64,000 nt of DNA, taken from JAAZHD01 sp012510895 (GTDB lineage: Bacteria; Bacillota; Clostridia; Caldicoprobacterales; DTU083). Position 1 is the first letter of the stretch. Every line of letters begins with the position of its first letter. Positions 1-7,623 of this stretch are shown here, piece after piece. The position numbers were made by a program, and so were the translations under genes. The stretch lies in contig JBMNJC010000005.1 in NCBI GenBank assembly GCA_050951465.1, positions 1 to 64,000 on the forward strand. The letters are read 5' to 3'. The notes below the pieces were generated by a model. The model saw only the letters and a program-made list of their open reading frames with translations. It searched no databases and was not told the origin of the DNA.

Positions 1-1
1 G

Positions 2-709
2 TTTAATACTGTTGCTGCTACTCATCATTTTAACAGCGAAGATATGTCCGTAGATGACTATGATAAGTTATGGCATGAAAAATTCCAGGAACTTCAGTCA
101 GCGGCAGAAAATGAATATAAGAATATAAGGATAGTAAAAGGGGCTGAAGTAAGTATCAGTCCTTTGCTTCCTGAAATGAAAGGCCTTAGAAAACTATGCA
201 TCAACGGCAGCCGGTATTTTTTATTGGAGCTGTCTCCATATGATATTCCCTTCTACACTGAAGAATTAATATACAGGCTTAGATTAAAAGGTTTTGTTCC
301 CATAATAGCTCATCCGGAACGAAATGTAAGAATTATGGAAAAACCTGATTTGCTTCGTCCTTTGGCAGAGCTTGGCGCCTTGATCCAGATAAATGCAGGC
401 AGCGTAGCAGGCCTTTTCGGAAGGAAGGCGGAAAAATGCGCAAAAATACTGTTAACGCATAATATGGCACATATAATAAGCACTGATGCCCATTCAATCG
501 GGAGGAGGTCACCCAGGATAAAAGAAACCGTAAGGAAACTGGGAAAATGGACTGGTCCTTCGAATATTGATATGATGCTCAACAGGACACCTGAGGCTGT
601 TATTAATGATCGATTCTTGGAGGTGGACAGCCCCCTGCCGTATAAGAAACAGTATGCTCTTTTTCTTTTCGAAACGAGGCCGGGGCCCCCGGAAGTGACC
701 AGACGATAA
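2..709 (+). CDS. CpsB/CapC-type tyrosine-protein phosphatase (PHP fold), 5' end cut by window
   Basis: This is a metal-dependent phosphotyrosine phosphatase of the CpsB/YwqE family, which dephosphorylates BY-kinases that control capsule or exopolysaccharide export. The frame is open from base 2, and the first visible codons include the metal-binding ATHH motif, so the true start lies before the window and about 235 residues are visible. Further PHP signatures are AHPERN (metal site, near base 313) and STDAHS (near base 481), with INAGS between them. The family is usually about 250 residues, so little is missing. A LoaP-like gene follows 32 bp downstream on the same strand and the matching kinase lies opposite at 1267-2019. 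The C-terminal tail is rich in Arg and Pro and is not conserved. Family assignment is firm; the substrate is inferred from context. Confidence 0.88.
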   Translation, partial: FNTVAATHHFNSEDMSVDDYDKLWHEKFQELQSAAENEYKNIRIVKGAEVSISPLLPEMKGLRKLCINGSRYFLLELSPYDIPFYTEELIYRLRLKGFVPIIAHPERNVRIMEKPDLLRPLAELGALIQINAGSVAGLFGRKAEKCAKILLTHNMAHIISTDAHSIGRRSPRIKETVRKLGKWTGPSNIDMMLNRTPEAVINDRFLEVDSPLPYKKQYALFLFETRPGPPEVTRR

Positions 710-741
710 ATGCTGATAATCTGAAGGAGACAACCTATCCG

Positions 742-1249
742 ATGAATTGGTATGCTTTGTTTGTTAAGACGGGGGAAGAAGAGTTAACGAGAAAATATCT
801 CGAAACCATTCTTCCTCATGCTGATATGAAAATTTTAATACCAAAAAGGAAGCTGAAAGAACGTCGCAGGGGACAAATTGTCGAATGCATACGGACTCTG
901 CTTCCCGGCTATGTGCTTATAAAGGCCGATATGGATAACGATTTATATTACCAGCTTAAAAGTATCCCCGGTCTTCTCCGCATATTAAAAGATGAGAAGG
1001 AACCCGTTCCTATTCCGGAACATGAAATCGCTGTTATACTGGCTTTGACCACAAACAGCGATGTTATTGAATTTTCCGAGATTTATAAAAAGGGTGATCG
1101 GATAAAAGTATGTAAAGGACCAATGGTGGGATTGGAAGGCATTATTGATTCCTATGACCACCCGCAAAAAACGACTGAAGATCCGGCTGGGAATTTTGGG
1201 ACAGGTTAAAAAGGTGGATATAGGAGCTGAGCTGGTGCATAAATCGTAA
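742..1249 (+). pseudogene. loaP: LoaP/NusG-like transcription antiterminator, +1 frameshift
   Basis: NusG paralogues of the LoaP type bind RNA polymerase and promote processive antitermination of long polysaccharide or antibiotic operons. The N-terminal NGN domain is intact (MNWYALFVKTGEEE, then LLPGYVLIK near residues 53-61) and a KOW domain begins at KGPMVGLEG. After about base 1161 the reading frame runs into unrelated residues and stops at 1209. In the next frame the expected KOW end continues (KKRLKIRLGILGQV, then VDIGAELV) to a stop at 1247-1249. Removing one C from the CCC at 1161-1163 restores a normal protein of about 168 residues. The ribosome site AAGGAG lies just upstream of the ATG. 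It may be a true pseudogene or a base-call error; as written, the last helix and strand of the KOW domain are lost. Its neighbour is a polysaccharide phosphatase gene, which suits a LoaP role. Confidence 0.8.
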
Positions 1250-1266
1250 GCTTGGGCCGGTTTGGA

Positions 1267-2019
1267 CTATGCCTTAGCCTTTGCTGATTTCCGCCTTTTC
1301 ATTCCCTTTTTTCTTTTTGGGTAATTATCTTCGGTATAATCACTATAGTAATTATTGTAATAATAGCTGTAATAGCCCGGATAGTTAGACGGCATATTAT
1401 TAATTACGGTACCTAGTATGTTTGCTCCTACCTTGACCAATGCTTCCTTAGCCATGCTTGCATCCTTGATGGATGTTCTTCCGTGATCGATTACCAGTAT
1501 CACCCCGTTCACATAACGGGACAGCACAGCAGCATCAGTAACGGGTAAGATAGGAGGAGCATCAATAAGAACAACTTGATATTCATTAAGGGTGTCAGCA
1601 ATAAGGTTTTCCATCTTATGAGAGCCCAGAAGTTCCGGCGGATTGGGCGGAACCGGTCCGCTTGTAAGGATTTCAAGATTTGGTATTCCCGGTTTTTGAA
1701 CAATGCTTCGAAAATCAAGATTTTCTGCCAAAATGTTGGTAATGCCTTTTTCGTTCACAATCCCGAATGCACGGTGGAGCGAAGGTTTTCTTAAGTCACA
1801 GTCCATCAGAAGCACCCGTTGGCCGTTTTGCGCAATGGAAATCGCCAGATTGCTTGTGGTTGTGCTCTTTCCTTCAGCCGTTTTTGCACTGGTAGTCAGA
1901 ATCACTCTCAATTCCTGATTAAGACCTGAAAATTGCAAATTGGTTCTTAAGGTTTTATATGCTTCTACTACAGGCCTTTTCATATTAGGGCTAATGATCA
2001 GAACATGGACATCAAGCAT
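1267..2019 (-). CDS. CpsD/CapB-family bacterial tyrosine kinase
   Basis: This is a cytoplasmic BY-kinase that autophosphorylates on a C-terminal tyrosine cluster and controls polysaccharide chain length and export with a membrane activator. A modified Walker A lies at residues 43-52 (TSAKTAEGKS), Walker A' at 69-78 (VLLMDCDLRKP) and Walker B at 149-155 (VVLIDAPP). About ten tyrosines are packed between residues 212 and 235, followed by a Lys/Arg-rich tail. Length (250 aa) is slightly above the usual 220-240 because of that tail. A GGGGG-type ribosome site precedes the ATG. The gene converges with loaP and has no CpsC-type activator gene beside it inside the window, so its partner is probably elsewhere. 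The phosphatase at 2-709 is its likely antagonist. Confidence 0.9.
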   Translation of the reverse strand: MLDVHVLIISPNMKRPVVEAYKTLRTNLQFSGLNQELRVILTTSAKTAEGKSTTTSNLAISIAQNGQRVLLMDCDLRKPSLHRAFGIVNEKGITNILAENLDFRSIVQKPGIPNLEILTSGPVPPNPPELLGSHKMENLIADTLNEYQVVLIDAPPILPVTDAAVLSRYVNGVILVIDHGRTSIKDASMAKEALVKVGANILGTVINNMPSNYPGYYSYYYNNYYSDYTEDNYPKRKKGMKRRKSAKAKA

Positions 2020-2114
2020 TTTCAGACCCCCTGTGTAATTTTAAAATACACATACTATAGGAAGTTTATATATAAAAACTACCTTTGTACATAGATGGCG
2101 GTCTGACGATCATG

Positions 2115-2137
2115 GCATGTATACAATGTATACATGC
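2115..2137. repeat. perfect 10-bp inverted repeat, operator-like
   Basis: The half-sites GCATGTATAC and GTATACATGC are exact reverse complements separated by AAT. The element sits about 95 bp upstream of the cpsD start codon in the only space that can hold the cpsD promoter. There is no T-run, so it looks more like a dimeric regulator's binding site than a terminator. No matching regulator is identified. Confidence 0.6.
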
Positions 2138-2301
2138 TTTAGACTCACGACTTTGCGCGCTGCACTTTCGCACAGGATGCCTTTTTCATCATTATTTGTT
2201 TATTTTTTAATATTAACATATATTAAATGATTTCACAAGCAGTTCTCAAACTAAACACAATATTATTATGTTTCGCAAAATTACAAATTCCGGGTTGGCA
2301 T

Positions 2302-2344
2302 AAAAAAACTCCATTCAATTAGTGGCTTAATTGAAATGGAGCTT
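2302..2344 (-). terminator. rho-independent terminator of putP
   Basis: On the minus strand a stem built from CTCCATTTCAATTAA pairs with TTAATTGAATGGAG (one bulge) around a short loop and is followed by seven T residues. It lies about 55 bp beyond the putP stop. Confidence 0.8.
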
Positions 2345-2399
2345 AAATGGAGCTTTTGTCCTATTTATTCATATTATCTTTCCGTGGATTTTTACCTTA

Positions 2400-3954
2400 T
2401 CATGCATTCCTTACAGTTTCAAATTCCTGCAGTATATCAGCTGACGGTTCGTCAGACAGCAGAGACACTATGACTATGGCTATACAGGAAAAAACAAATG
2501 CAGGCAGGAGCTCGTATATGTCCCAAATCCCCCCAAGAGGCCTTACCAGCAGCTTCCATGCGAATACCATGGTCCCGCCGGTCAGCATCCCTGCAATAGC
2601 GCCTTCCCTGGTAACCCGCTTCCAGAACAGGGAGAAGAGCATAATAGGTCCGAAGGTAGCTCCGAAGCCGGCCCATGCGAAGGATACAACTTTGAAAATA
2701 ATGCTGTTTTCATCAACTGGCTATAATCATGGCAATAACTGCAATTATGATTAGTGTAAGCCTGGTCATGAACAGAACCTGTTTGTCGCTTGCATCTTTT
2801 TTAAGGATTCCGTGATAGATGCTCTTGGAAAAGGCTGAAGCAGCTATCAGCAGGTAAGAGTCTGAGGAGCTGATAGTTGCAGCCAGAATACCGGCCATAA
2901 CAAACCCTGCAAATACAGGTATAAAGAAATCCAGGGACATAAGAATAAAAATATTTTCTGCTTCACTTTGGGTCAGCAGTGCAGTCGGGAAAACCAATCT
3001 GCCTATAATACCAATTGCAACTGCAGCAATAAGTGAAATCAAGCACCAGACAGTTGCAACCCTCCGTGACAGCTTCAGTTCGTCCGGGTTTTTTATTGCC
3101 ATAAATTTAAGCAGGACATGTGGCATCCCAAAATAGCCCAGCCCCCAGGAAAGCGTGGAAATTATGGTTAAAAATCCGTATTTGCCTGCTTCTCCAAATA
3201 CAGGTCTTCCTGCTTCCACCTTTTGAACGCCGTCGGCCGCTATCGGTTGTGCGATTCCGAAAAACTCCAAAAATCCGGGGATTTCCTTTGCATTGCTTAT
3301 AACCTTTGAAATTCCTCCTGCAGTGGAAATACCTACGGACAGTACAACAACCAGAGAAATTATCATAACGATTCCCTGCATAAAGTCAGAGGCGCTTTCT
3401 GCAAGGAACCCTCCAACAAAGGTATACAGGACAACGAATAAGGCTCCGGCAATCATCATGTACAGATATTTGGCTGCAAATAGTGTGCTGAAAAGTTTGC
3501 CCACTGTTACAAAACAGCTGGCCGCATAAACAGTGAAGAATATTAAAATAAATAATGAGGCAATGGTTGAAATTACTTTTTTATTTTCCTTAAACCTGTT
3601 ACTGAAAAAATCCGGTATGGTAATGGAATTTGAAGAGGTTTTGGAATAGTTTCTCAACCTTTTGGCAACAAATAACCAGTTCAGATAGGTTCCGATCAGC
3701 AAACCTATTGCCGTCCAGATGGCATCGCTGAGACCAAACCAGTAAGCTACTCCCGGAAGCCCCATCAGGAGCCATCCGCTCATGTCAGAGGCTTCGGCGC
3801 CCATGGCTGTGACCCAGGGCCCTAAGGATCTGCCGCCTATCAAGTAGTTTTCACTGCTGGAACTGGCCCGCTTTGCATAGTACAAACCTATGGCAATTAC
3901 GGCGCTTATGTAAATACACATTGCAATTATGACTTGTATCTGATCCCCGTACAT
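2400..3954 (-). pseudogene. putP: sodium/proline symporter family protein (PutP), frameshifted
   Basis: A sodium:solute symporter (SSS family) of the inner membrane. The first 412 codons, from an ATG at 3954 behind an AGGGGG site, match PutP in order: YLIGGRSLGPWVTA, EASDMSGWLLMGLPG, SNSITIPDFFSNRF, and the repeated hydrophobic helices. The frame then hits TGATGA at 2713. The next frame continues without a break as VDENSIIFKVVSFAWAG and GFGATFGPIMLFSLFW to a stop at 2400. The combined length is about 517 residues, normal for PutP. One extra base near 2715-2722 explains everything; dropping one C from a GCC codon there restores the family sequence. A truncated product would lack the last two or three helices. 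A promoter is visible at 4017-4045 and a terminator at 2302-2344, so this is a single-gene unit. It may be a pseudogene or an assembly error. Confidence 0.85.
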
Positions 3955-4016
3955 TTATTTTCCCCCTTAATACTTATGTATTTGATGCGTCTTAAAAAGG
4001 TTGCAATTACTGCATA

Positions 4017-4045
4017 ATTGTATCAGACTATGACTAATTATTCAA
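4017..4045 (-). promoter_or_regulatory. putative promoter of putP
   Basis: On the minus strand TTGAAT and TACAAT are separated by 17 bp, with TG one base before the -10. The -10 lies about 65 bp upstream of the putP start. Confidence 0.55.
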
Positions 4046-4096
4046 TTCGTTATCCATTTGAAAAAAATCGGAAGATATACGAAAAAGATAAATAAG

Positions 4097-4125
4097 TTTA
4101 CGGACAGGTTCTCAGGGTTTATAAT
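4097..4125 (+). promoter_or_regulatory. putative promoter of the DUF454 gene
   Basis: TTTACG, a 17-bp spacer and a perfect TATAAT lie about 50 bp upstream of the TTG start at 4173. Confidence 0.6.
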
Positions 4126-4172
4126 AGGAAAGTACATAATTATAACATTATAAACTGGCAAGGAGTATTTGC

Positions 4173-4547
4173 TTGAACAAAACCAGAATTGCATTAATTA
4201 TATTGGGCTCAGTTTTTACGGCTTTGGGCACTGTTGGGATATTTGTTCCCATACTGCCGACGACCCCGTTTTTGCTGCTTGCTGCTTTTTGCTACGGAAA
4301 AAGCTCAGACAGGTTTTATAAAAAACTATTGAATCACCGTGTTCTTGGTGCATATATACGCAGCTATCTGGATGGAAAAGGTGTCCCTTTGCATTCTAAG
4401 ATATACGCCCTGATTTTGCTGTGGCTCTTCATTGGATCATCAGCCCTGTTCCTGGTGGATTCTCTGATAATAAAAATTTTGCTGCTCCTGATTGCAATTG
4501 GAGTGACCATTCATATTTTGTCCCTTAAGACTGCCGAAAAGGTTTGA
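4173..4547 (+). CDS. DUF454 (YbaN-like) inner-membrane protein
   Basis: A small integral membrane protein of the DUF454 family; its function is unknown. The hallmarks are the N-terminal FVPILPTTPFLLLAAFCY stretch (residues about 24-41), then SSDRFYKKLLNH and a C-terminal pair of hydrophobic helices. At 124 residues it is of normal length. It starts with TTG behind AAGGAG. It has its own promoter, and its stop touches the end of the convergent sigma-factor gene: the two stop codons are adjacent. No operon partner is visible. Confidence 0.85.
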   Translation: MNKTRIALIILGSVFTALGTVGIFVPILPTTPFLLLAAFCYGKSSDRFYKKLLNHRVLGAYIRSYLDGKGVPLHSKIYALILLWLFIGSSALFLVDSLIIKILLLLIAIGVTIHILSLKTAEKV

Positions 4548-5132
4548 TTAAGTCTTTGGCTGACGGCCGCGATAGGGGTTCAGCCGGGCAGCCATCTCAC
4601 TTAATCCCCTGGATTTGTACCTCTGAACTGTTTTATAGCTTACACCTGTTATCAGCGCTATATGCTTTAAGGAAAGTTTTTCAAAAAAATGCAAAGCAAG
4701 AACCTGTCTGTATTTAGGTTCCAGTTTGCCTAAAGCTGCTTTTACAGCATATGTTTCTTCCATCTTTATGACCAGCGCTTCTGTATCGGCGTTTTCATCC
4801 ATGATCCATTCCAGCGGACTCTTTTCTTCTGTATCAGCTTTCGCGGTTCTGAATTCATATTTCCTTTCTTTTCGGCAGATATTGTAGATATCAAAATTTA
4901 ATTTGATTTTTATGTAAGCCGGAAATGGAATGCCTGTTTTTTCATCGTAGGCCTGAATGCCCTCAAGCAGTGAAAGGGAAGCCTCCTGCAGCAAATCTTC
5001 CCGGCTGTGCCTTATATTATGTCTTCTTATGGTGGCCAGCAGCAGCGGTTTCATACGGGACAGCAGTTCTGCCGATGCTGTGCTGTCACCCTTTTTCGCC
5101 TTTCGCACTAATTCATTGATTTCATCATACAA
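4548..5132 (-). CDS. sigma-70 family RNA polymerase sigma factor, small, SOS-controlled
   Basis: An alternative sigma factor with only regions 2 and 4. Region 2 covers about residues 22-92 (EDLLQEASLSLLEGIQAYD, then FPAYIKIKLNFDIYNICRK) and region 4 about 135-190, with the helix-turn-helix LSLKHIALITGVSYKTVQRY. I chose the TTG at 5132 because GGAGGTG stands seven bases before it; the frame stays open upstream to 5192, but that codon would lie within the LexA box. The length, 194 residues, is close to the clostridial group 5 factors (TcdR, BotR, TetR, UviA), and UviA of Clostridium perfringens is also UV-inducible, but I cannot prove this kinship by eye. A consensus promoter (5207-5236) and a perfect LexA box (5186-5199) precede it. 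Target genes are unknown; no toxin or bacteriocin gene is seen in the window. Confidence 0.85.
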   Translation of the reverse strand: MYDEINELVRKAKKGDSTASAELLSRMKPLLLATIRRHNIRHSREDLLQEASLSLLEGIQAYDEKTGIPFPAYIKIKLNFDIYNICRKERKYEFRTAKADTEEKSPLEWIMDENADTEALVIKMEETYAVKAALGKLEPKYRQVLALHFFEKLSLKHIALITGVSYKTVQRYKSRGLSEMAARLNPYRGRQPKT

Positions 5133-5185
5133 ATCACCCCACCTCCATATTTTGGCCTGGGAAAGTAAATATATGTAAAAACATA

Positions 5186-5199
5186 CGAACATATGTTCG
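5186..5199. promoter_or_regulatory. LexA (SOS) box
   Basis: CGAACATATGTTCG is a perfect palindrome that agrees with the Gram-positive LexA/DinR consensus (CGAAC, four bases, GTTCG). It lies a few bases downstream of the -10 element on the minus strand, at roughly +1 to +15 of the predicted sigma-factor transcript, where bound LexA would block initiation. Confidence 0.85.
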
Positions 5200-5206
5200 C
5201 CTTATG

Positions 5207-5236
5207 ATTATAGCAAGTGATTTTAACCTTTGTCAA
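5207..5236 (-). promoter_or_regulatory. strong promoter of the sigma-factor gene
   Basis: On the minus strand TTGACA and TATAAT, both perfect matches, are separated by 18 bp. The LexA box follows directly. A consensus housekeeping promoter kept silent by LexA is a common SOS arrangement. Confidence 0.8.
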
Positions 5237-5372
5237 ATATAATTGAGGCAGCATCAAAAAGGAGACACCTTACTTGTTTATCTGATCAAAATATGAAATA
5301 ATGATTGCGTATACACTATATATATAGGTAATTATAGAGAACGGCATACACAGGAAGGACGAAAACGGATAG

Positions 5373-6131
5373 ATGAGCAGAAAGTACGCAATATTTCTTG
5401 ACATTGACGGAACATTACTGAGCAGCTCAGGCATACCGCAGGAGAATATAGATACGATTCAGCAGGTCCGCCAAAGGGGCCATTCGGTTATACTTAATAC
5501 TGGGCGGGCTTATGGGCATATACCTGATGAAGTTATGGAAGTACCCACGGATGGGGCCATAGCAGCCCTTGGGGCTTATGTGCGTTATCGCGATAAAATA
5601 CTGAGAAATATTACTTTCAGCCGGGAAGAATTAAGAATGATCACTGAATACTATCTGCGCACCGGTGAATTCTGTATACTTGAGGGACCTGAGGAAAGCT
5701 TTTATATTAATCCGAAGGGTAAGGAAGGTATAAACCGAATTACTTCTCCTGATGATTTTGAAAAGAAGTATCCAAACGGTATGGTTTCCATTGCATGCGG
5801 CAGAGGCAGAATGCCGGATGAGGCAAAAAAACTTTTCAGTTCTTTTTTCTGCCTTGAACATGAAACCTATTATGAATTTACACATAAAGGCAGCAGCAAG
5901 GCCTTGGGAGTAAAAATTATTCTGGATCATCTGGGATTGAAACCAGAGGATGCCATTGCAATAGGCGACAGTTTAAATGATCTGGATATGCTGGAATATG
6001 CGGGAATCAGCGTTGCCATGGGCAATGCCCCTGAACATATCAAGGAAGTATGTGATTATACTACCAAAACCGTGGAAGAAGCGGGCGTTTCAGAGGCGCT
6101 CAAATGCCTTATCCTGGGTTCTGACAATTAG
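5373..6131 (+). CDS. Cof-type HAD-IIB family phosphatase
   Basis: A cytoplasmic haloacid-dehalogenase-superfamily hydrolase, subfamily IIB, acting on sugar phosphates or related small phosphate esters. Motif I is LDIDGTLL with the nucleophile Asp10 and Asp12; motif II is LNTGRAYG; the conserved Lys is in GSSKALGVK; motif IV is IGDSLNDLDML near residue 197. The cap lies between motifs II and III as in Cof proteins. The length of 252 residues is slightly short of the usual 260-280. The true substrate cannot be read from sequence. It is transcribed away from the sigma-factor gene and is followed by a weak hairpin at 6165-6200. Confidence 0.88.
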   Translation: MSRKYAIFLDIDGTLLSSSGIPQENIDTIQQVRQRGHSVILNTGRAYGHIPDEVMEVPTDGAIAALGAYVRYRDKILRNITFSREELRMITEYYLRTGEFCILEGPEESFYINPKGKEGINRITSPDDFEKKYPNGMVSIACGRGRMPDEAKKLFSSFFCLEHETYYEFTHKGSSKALGVKIILDHLGLKPEDAIAIGDSLNDLDMLEYAGISVAMGNAPEHIKEVCDYTTKTVEEAGVSEALKCLILGSDN

Positions 6132-6164
6132 GACAAGCACAGCTAATAAATGGTGTTTTTTGAA

Positions 6165-6200
6165 AAAATGACAAAGTATTTGTTTACAGCTTGTCATTTT
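6165..6200 (+). terminator. possible weak terminator after the HAD gene
   Basis: AAAATGACAA pairs with TTGTCATTTT around a 16-base loop and is followed by an AT-rich stretch instead of a clean T-run. Confidence 0.4.
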
Positions 6201-6232
6201 GTTTATTAATTATTATCTGTTTATTAATTATT
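6200..6232. repeat. two direct copies of a 15-bp AT-rich unit
   Basis: TGTTTATTAATTATT occurs at 6200-6214 and again at 6218-6232, an 18-bp period. The element lies between a hairpin and the small membrane-protein gene. Its role is unknown. Confidence 0.6.
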
Positions 6233-6278
6233 GACTTTGGTTGCTAAGAAATATGTGATTTCACAAAGGAGTTGACAT

Positions 6279-6509
6279 ATGCTTCGAAGATTGATTTCCA
6301 TACTCTGTAATGTCTTATTTGCCGCAACCCTTGTGCTTAGCAGCTATATTTTAATAAATACCCTTCTTATTAGACAATCTCTTCCGCCTGGTGCGTGCCC
6401 AATAGAAGACAATCGTACCTTAATCATTATTACAATTATATTGGCATCAGCTGTTTTTATACTGTCATTTTTTGAAAGAGATAAAAAGGGAAAATCGGAG
6501 AATTCATAA
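6279..6509 (+). CDS. small two-helix membrane protein, unknown function
   Basis: A 76-residue hypothetical protein with two hydrophobic segments (about residues 5-30 and 46-64) joined by a short loop containing LPPGACPIEDN, and a charged Lys-rich C-terminus. An AAGGAG site stands seven bases before the ATG. It lies 32 bp upstream of the hydroxyacid dehydrogenase gene and is probably cotranscribed with it. I recognise no family. Confidence 0.65.
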   Translation: MLRRLISILCNVLFAATLVLSSYILINTLLIRQSLPPGACPIEDNRTLIIITIILASAVFILSFFERDKKGKSENS

Positions 6510-6541
6510 AATCTGCCTTTATAAGGAGTGATAAGGTCTAT

Positions 6542-7495
6542 ATGAATAAGAATGTTCTTGTTCTGCTGCCCGTTAGTGAGAAAGATAAGGCAATCCTTGA
6601 AGAAAGCGGACCTGATTGCAGTTTTCTCTATGCCGACCGAAAACAGCTGACTTTTGATATGGTGCAGAAAGCTAATATTATAATCGGCAACCCGCCCATA
6701 GACCTGGTAAGAGCTTCTCCAAACCTGGAGTGGCTGCAGCTGAACAGCGCCGGGGTAGGAGAATACATAAACGAAGGCGTGCTGCGGGAGGACGTTATAC
6801 TTACCAATGCTTCCGGTGCTTTTGGCCTGGCCATATCTGAATGCATGCTGGCTTTCCTTTTGTCTATATACAAGAAGCTGCATTTATACAGAGATAATCA
6901 GGCAAAGGCTCTGTGGAAAAATGAAGGAAAAGTTAAGTCCGTCCAGGACTCTGTAGCCTTAATCGTAGGGCTTGGGGATATAGGCAGGGAATTTGCCCGG
7001 AGACTGAAAACACTGGGAGCCTATACAATAGGTATACGCAGAAAGAATCCTGATAAACCTGATTATGTTGACGAGCTGCATTTTATGGACCAGCTGGAGG
7101 CTCTTCTGCCAAAAGCGGACATTGTGGCATTAAGTCTTCCTTCCACACCTTCCACCTATCATGTTATTAACAGAAGAACAATCGGATTAATGAAGAAAGA
7201 TGCGGTATTAATCAATGTAGGAAGGGGCACTGCCATTGATACAGAGGCTTTATGCGATGCACTGGAAGCTGGCCATTTATTGGGCGCCGCCCTGGATGTA
7301 ACTGATCCGGAACCCCTTCCGGCTGAACATCGGCTTTGGAAAATAAAAAATGTTATCATTACTCCTCATGTAACCGGAGGCTACAGCCTGGATGACATAT
7401 ATAATAAAATATTAAGAATTGCTGCCCGCAATTTAAAGGCATTCTTAACAGGACAGGAAATGGAAAGTGTTGTGGATAAAACAGCCGGTTACTAA
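6542..7495 (+). CDS. D-2-hydroxyacid dehydrogenase family protein
   Basis: An NAD(P)-dependent oxidoreductase that interconverts 2-oxoacids and D-2-hydroxyacids. The Rossmann motif is VGLGDIGREF (residues 142-151). The catalytic Arg lies in INVGRGTAID (near 229), followed by a Glu-containing segment (TDPEPLP), and the catalytic His in ITPHVTGG (near 277). At 317 residues it has normal length. The substrate-specificity segment (LNSAGVGEYI) resembles the general family, not the lactate or phosphoglycerate enzymes, so the substrate is open. The start follows AAGGAG about ten bases upstream. Confidence 0.87.
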   Translation: MNKNVLVLLPVSEKDKAILEESGPDCSFLYADRKQLTFDMVQKANIIIGNPPIDLVRASPNLEWLQLNSAGVGEYINEGVLREDVILTNASGAFGLAISECMLAFLLSIYKKLHLYRDNQAKALWKNEGKVKSVQDSVALIVGLGDIGREFARRLKTLGAYTIGIRRKNPDKPDYVDELHFMDQLEALLPKADIVALSLPSTPSTYHVINRRTIGLMKKDAVLINVGRGTAIDTEALCDALEAGHLLGAALDVTDPEPLPAEHRLWKIKNVIITPHVTGGYSLDDIYNKILRIAARNLKAFLTGQEMESVVDKTAGY

Positions 7496-7517
7496 AAAGG
7501 TGAAAAAATATTTTCCT

Positions 7518-7535
7518 TTGTGATAGAAATCACGG
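7518..7535. promoter_or_regulatory. CRP/FNR-family (HcpR-like) activator site
   Basis: TTGTGATAGAAATCACGG is an imperfect palindrome of the CRP/FNR class (TGTGA, six bases, TCAC). Its centre at 7526.5 falls 41.5 bases upstream of the start point predicted from the -10 at 7556-7561, the classical class II activator position. Regulation of hcp by the CRP/FNR-family regulator HcpR is established in several anaerobes. The regulator gene is not in this window. Confidence 0.65.
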
Positions 7536-7552
7536 ACAAGGTCCATGTCCAT

Positions 7553-7561
7553 TGCTAGAAT
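7553..7561 (+). promoter_or_regulatory. extended -10 promoter element of hcp
   Basis: TGC followed by TAGAAT forms an extended -10 (five of six matches to TATAAT). No -35 is recognisable; the upstream position is occupied by the palindrome at 7518-7535, which suggests dependence on an activator. Confidence 0.55.
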
Positions 7562-7623
7562 GACAGGCAGAAAGAGTAAATCAAAATAAAATAAAAAGCA
7601 ATTAGGGGGAGGATTGGTTTAAT

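Larger units (their letters stand above)
2020..2399. other. intergenic region between cpsD (minus) and putP end (minus)
   Basis: There are 380 bases without a convincing gene. The stretch holds a perfect 10-bp inverted repeat at 2115-2137 and a minus-strand terminator at 2302-2344 that ends the putP transcript. The rest is AT-rich and would have to contain the cpsD promoter; I could not fix a clear -35/-10 pair. Confidence 0.6.

Noticed and set aside
1161..1176. Programmed frameshift at the A6 run in loaP
   Set aside because: The needed shift is +1, whereas A-run slippery sites usually give -1, and there is no stimulatory stem or internal Shine-Dalgarno sequence. A one-base insertion explains the data more simply.
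2347..2754. Plus-strand open frame of 135 codons
   Set aside because: It lies antisense to putP, has no ribosome site and no family resemblance; it is a shadow of the real gene.
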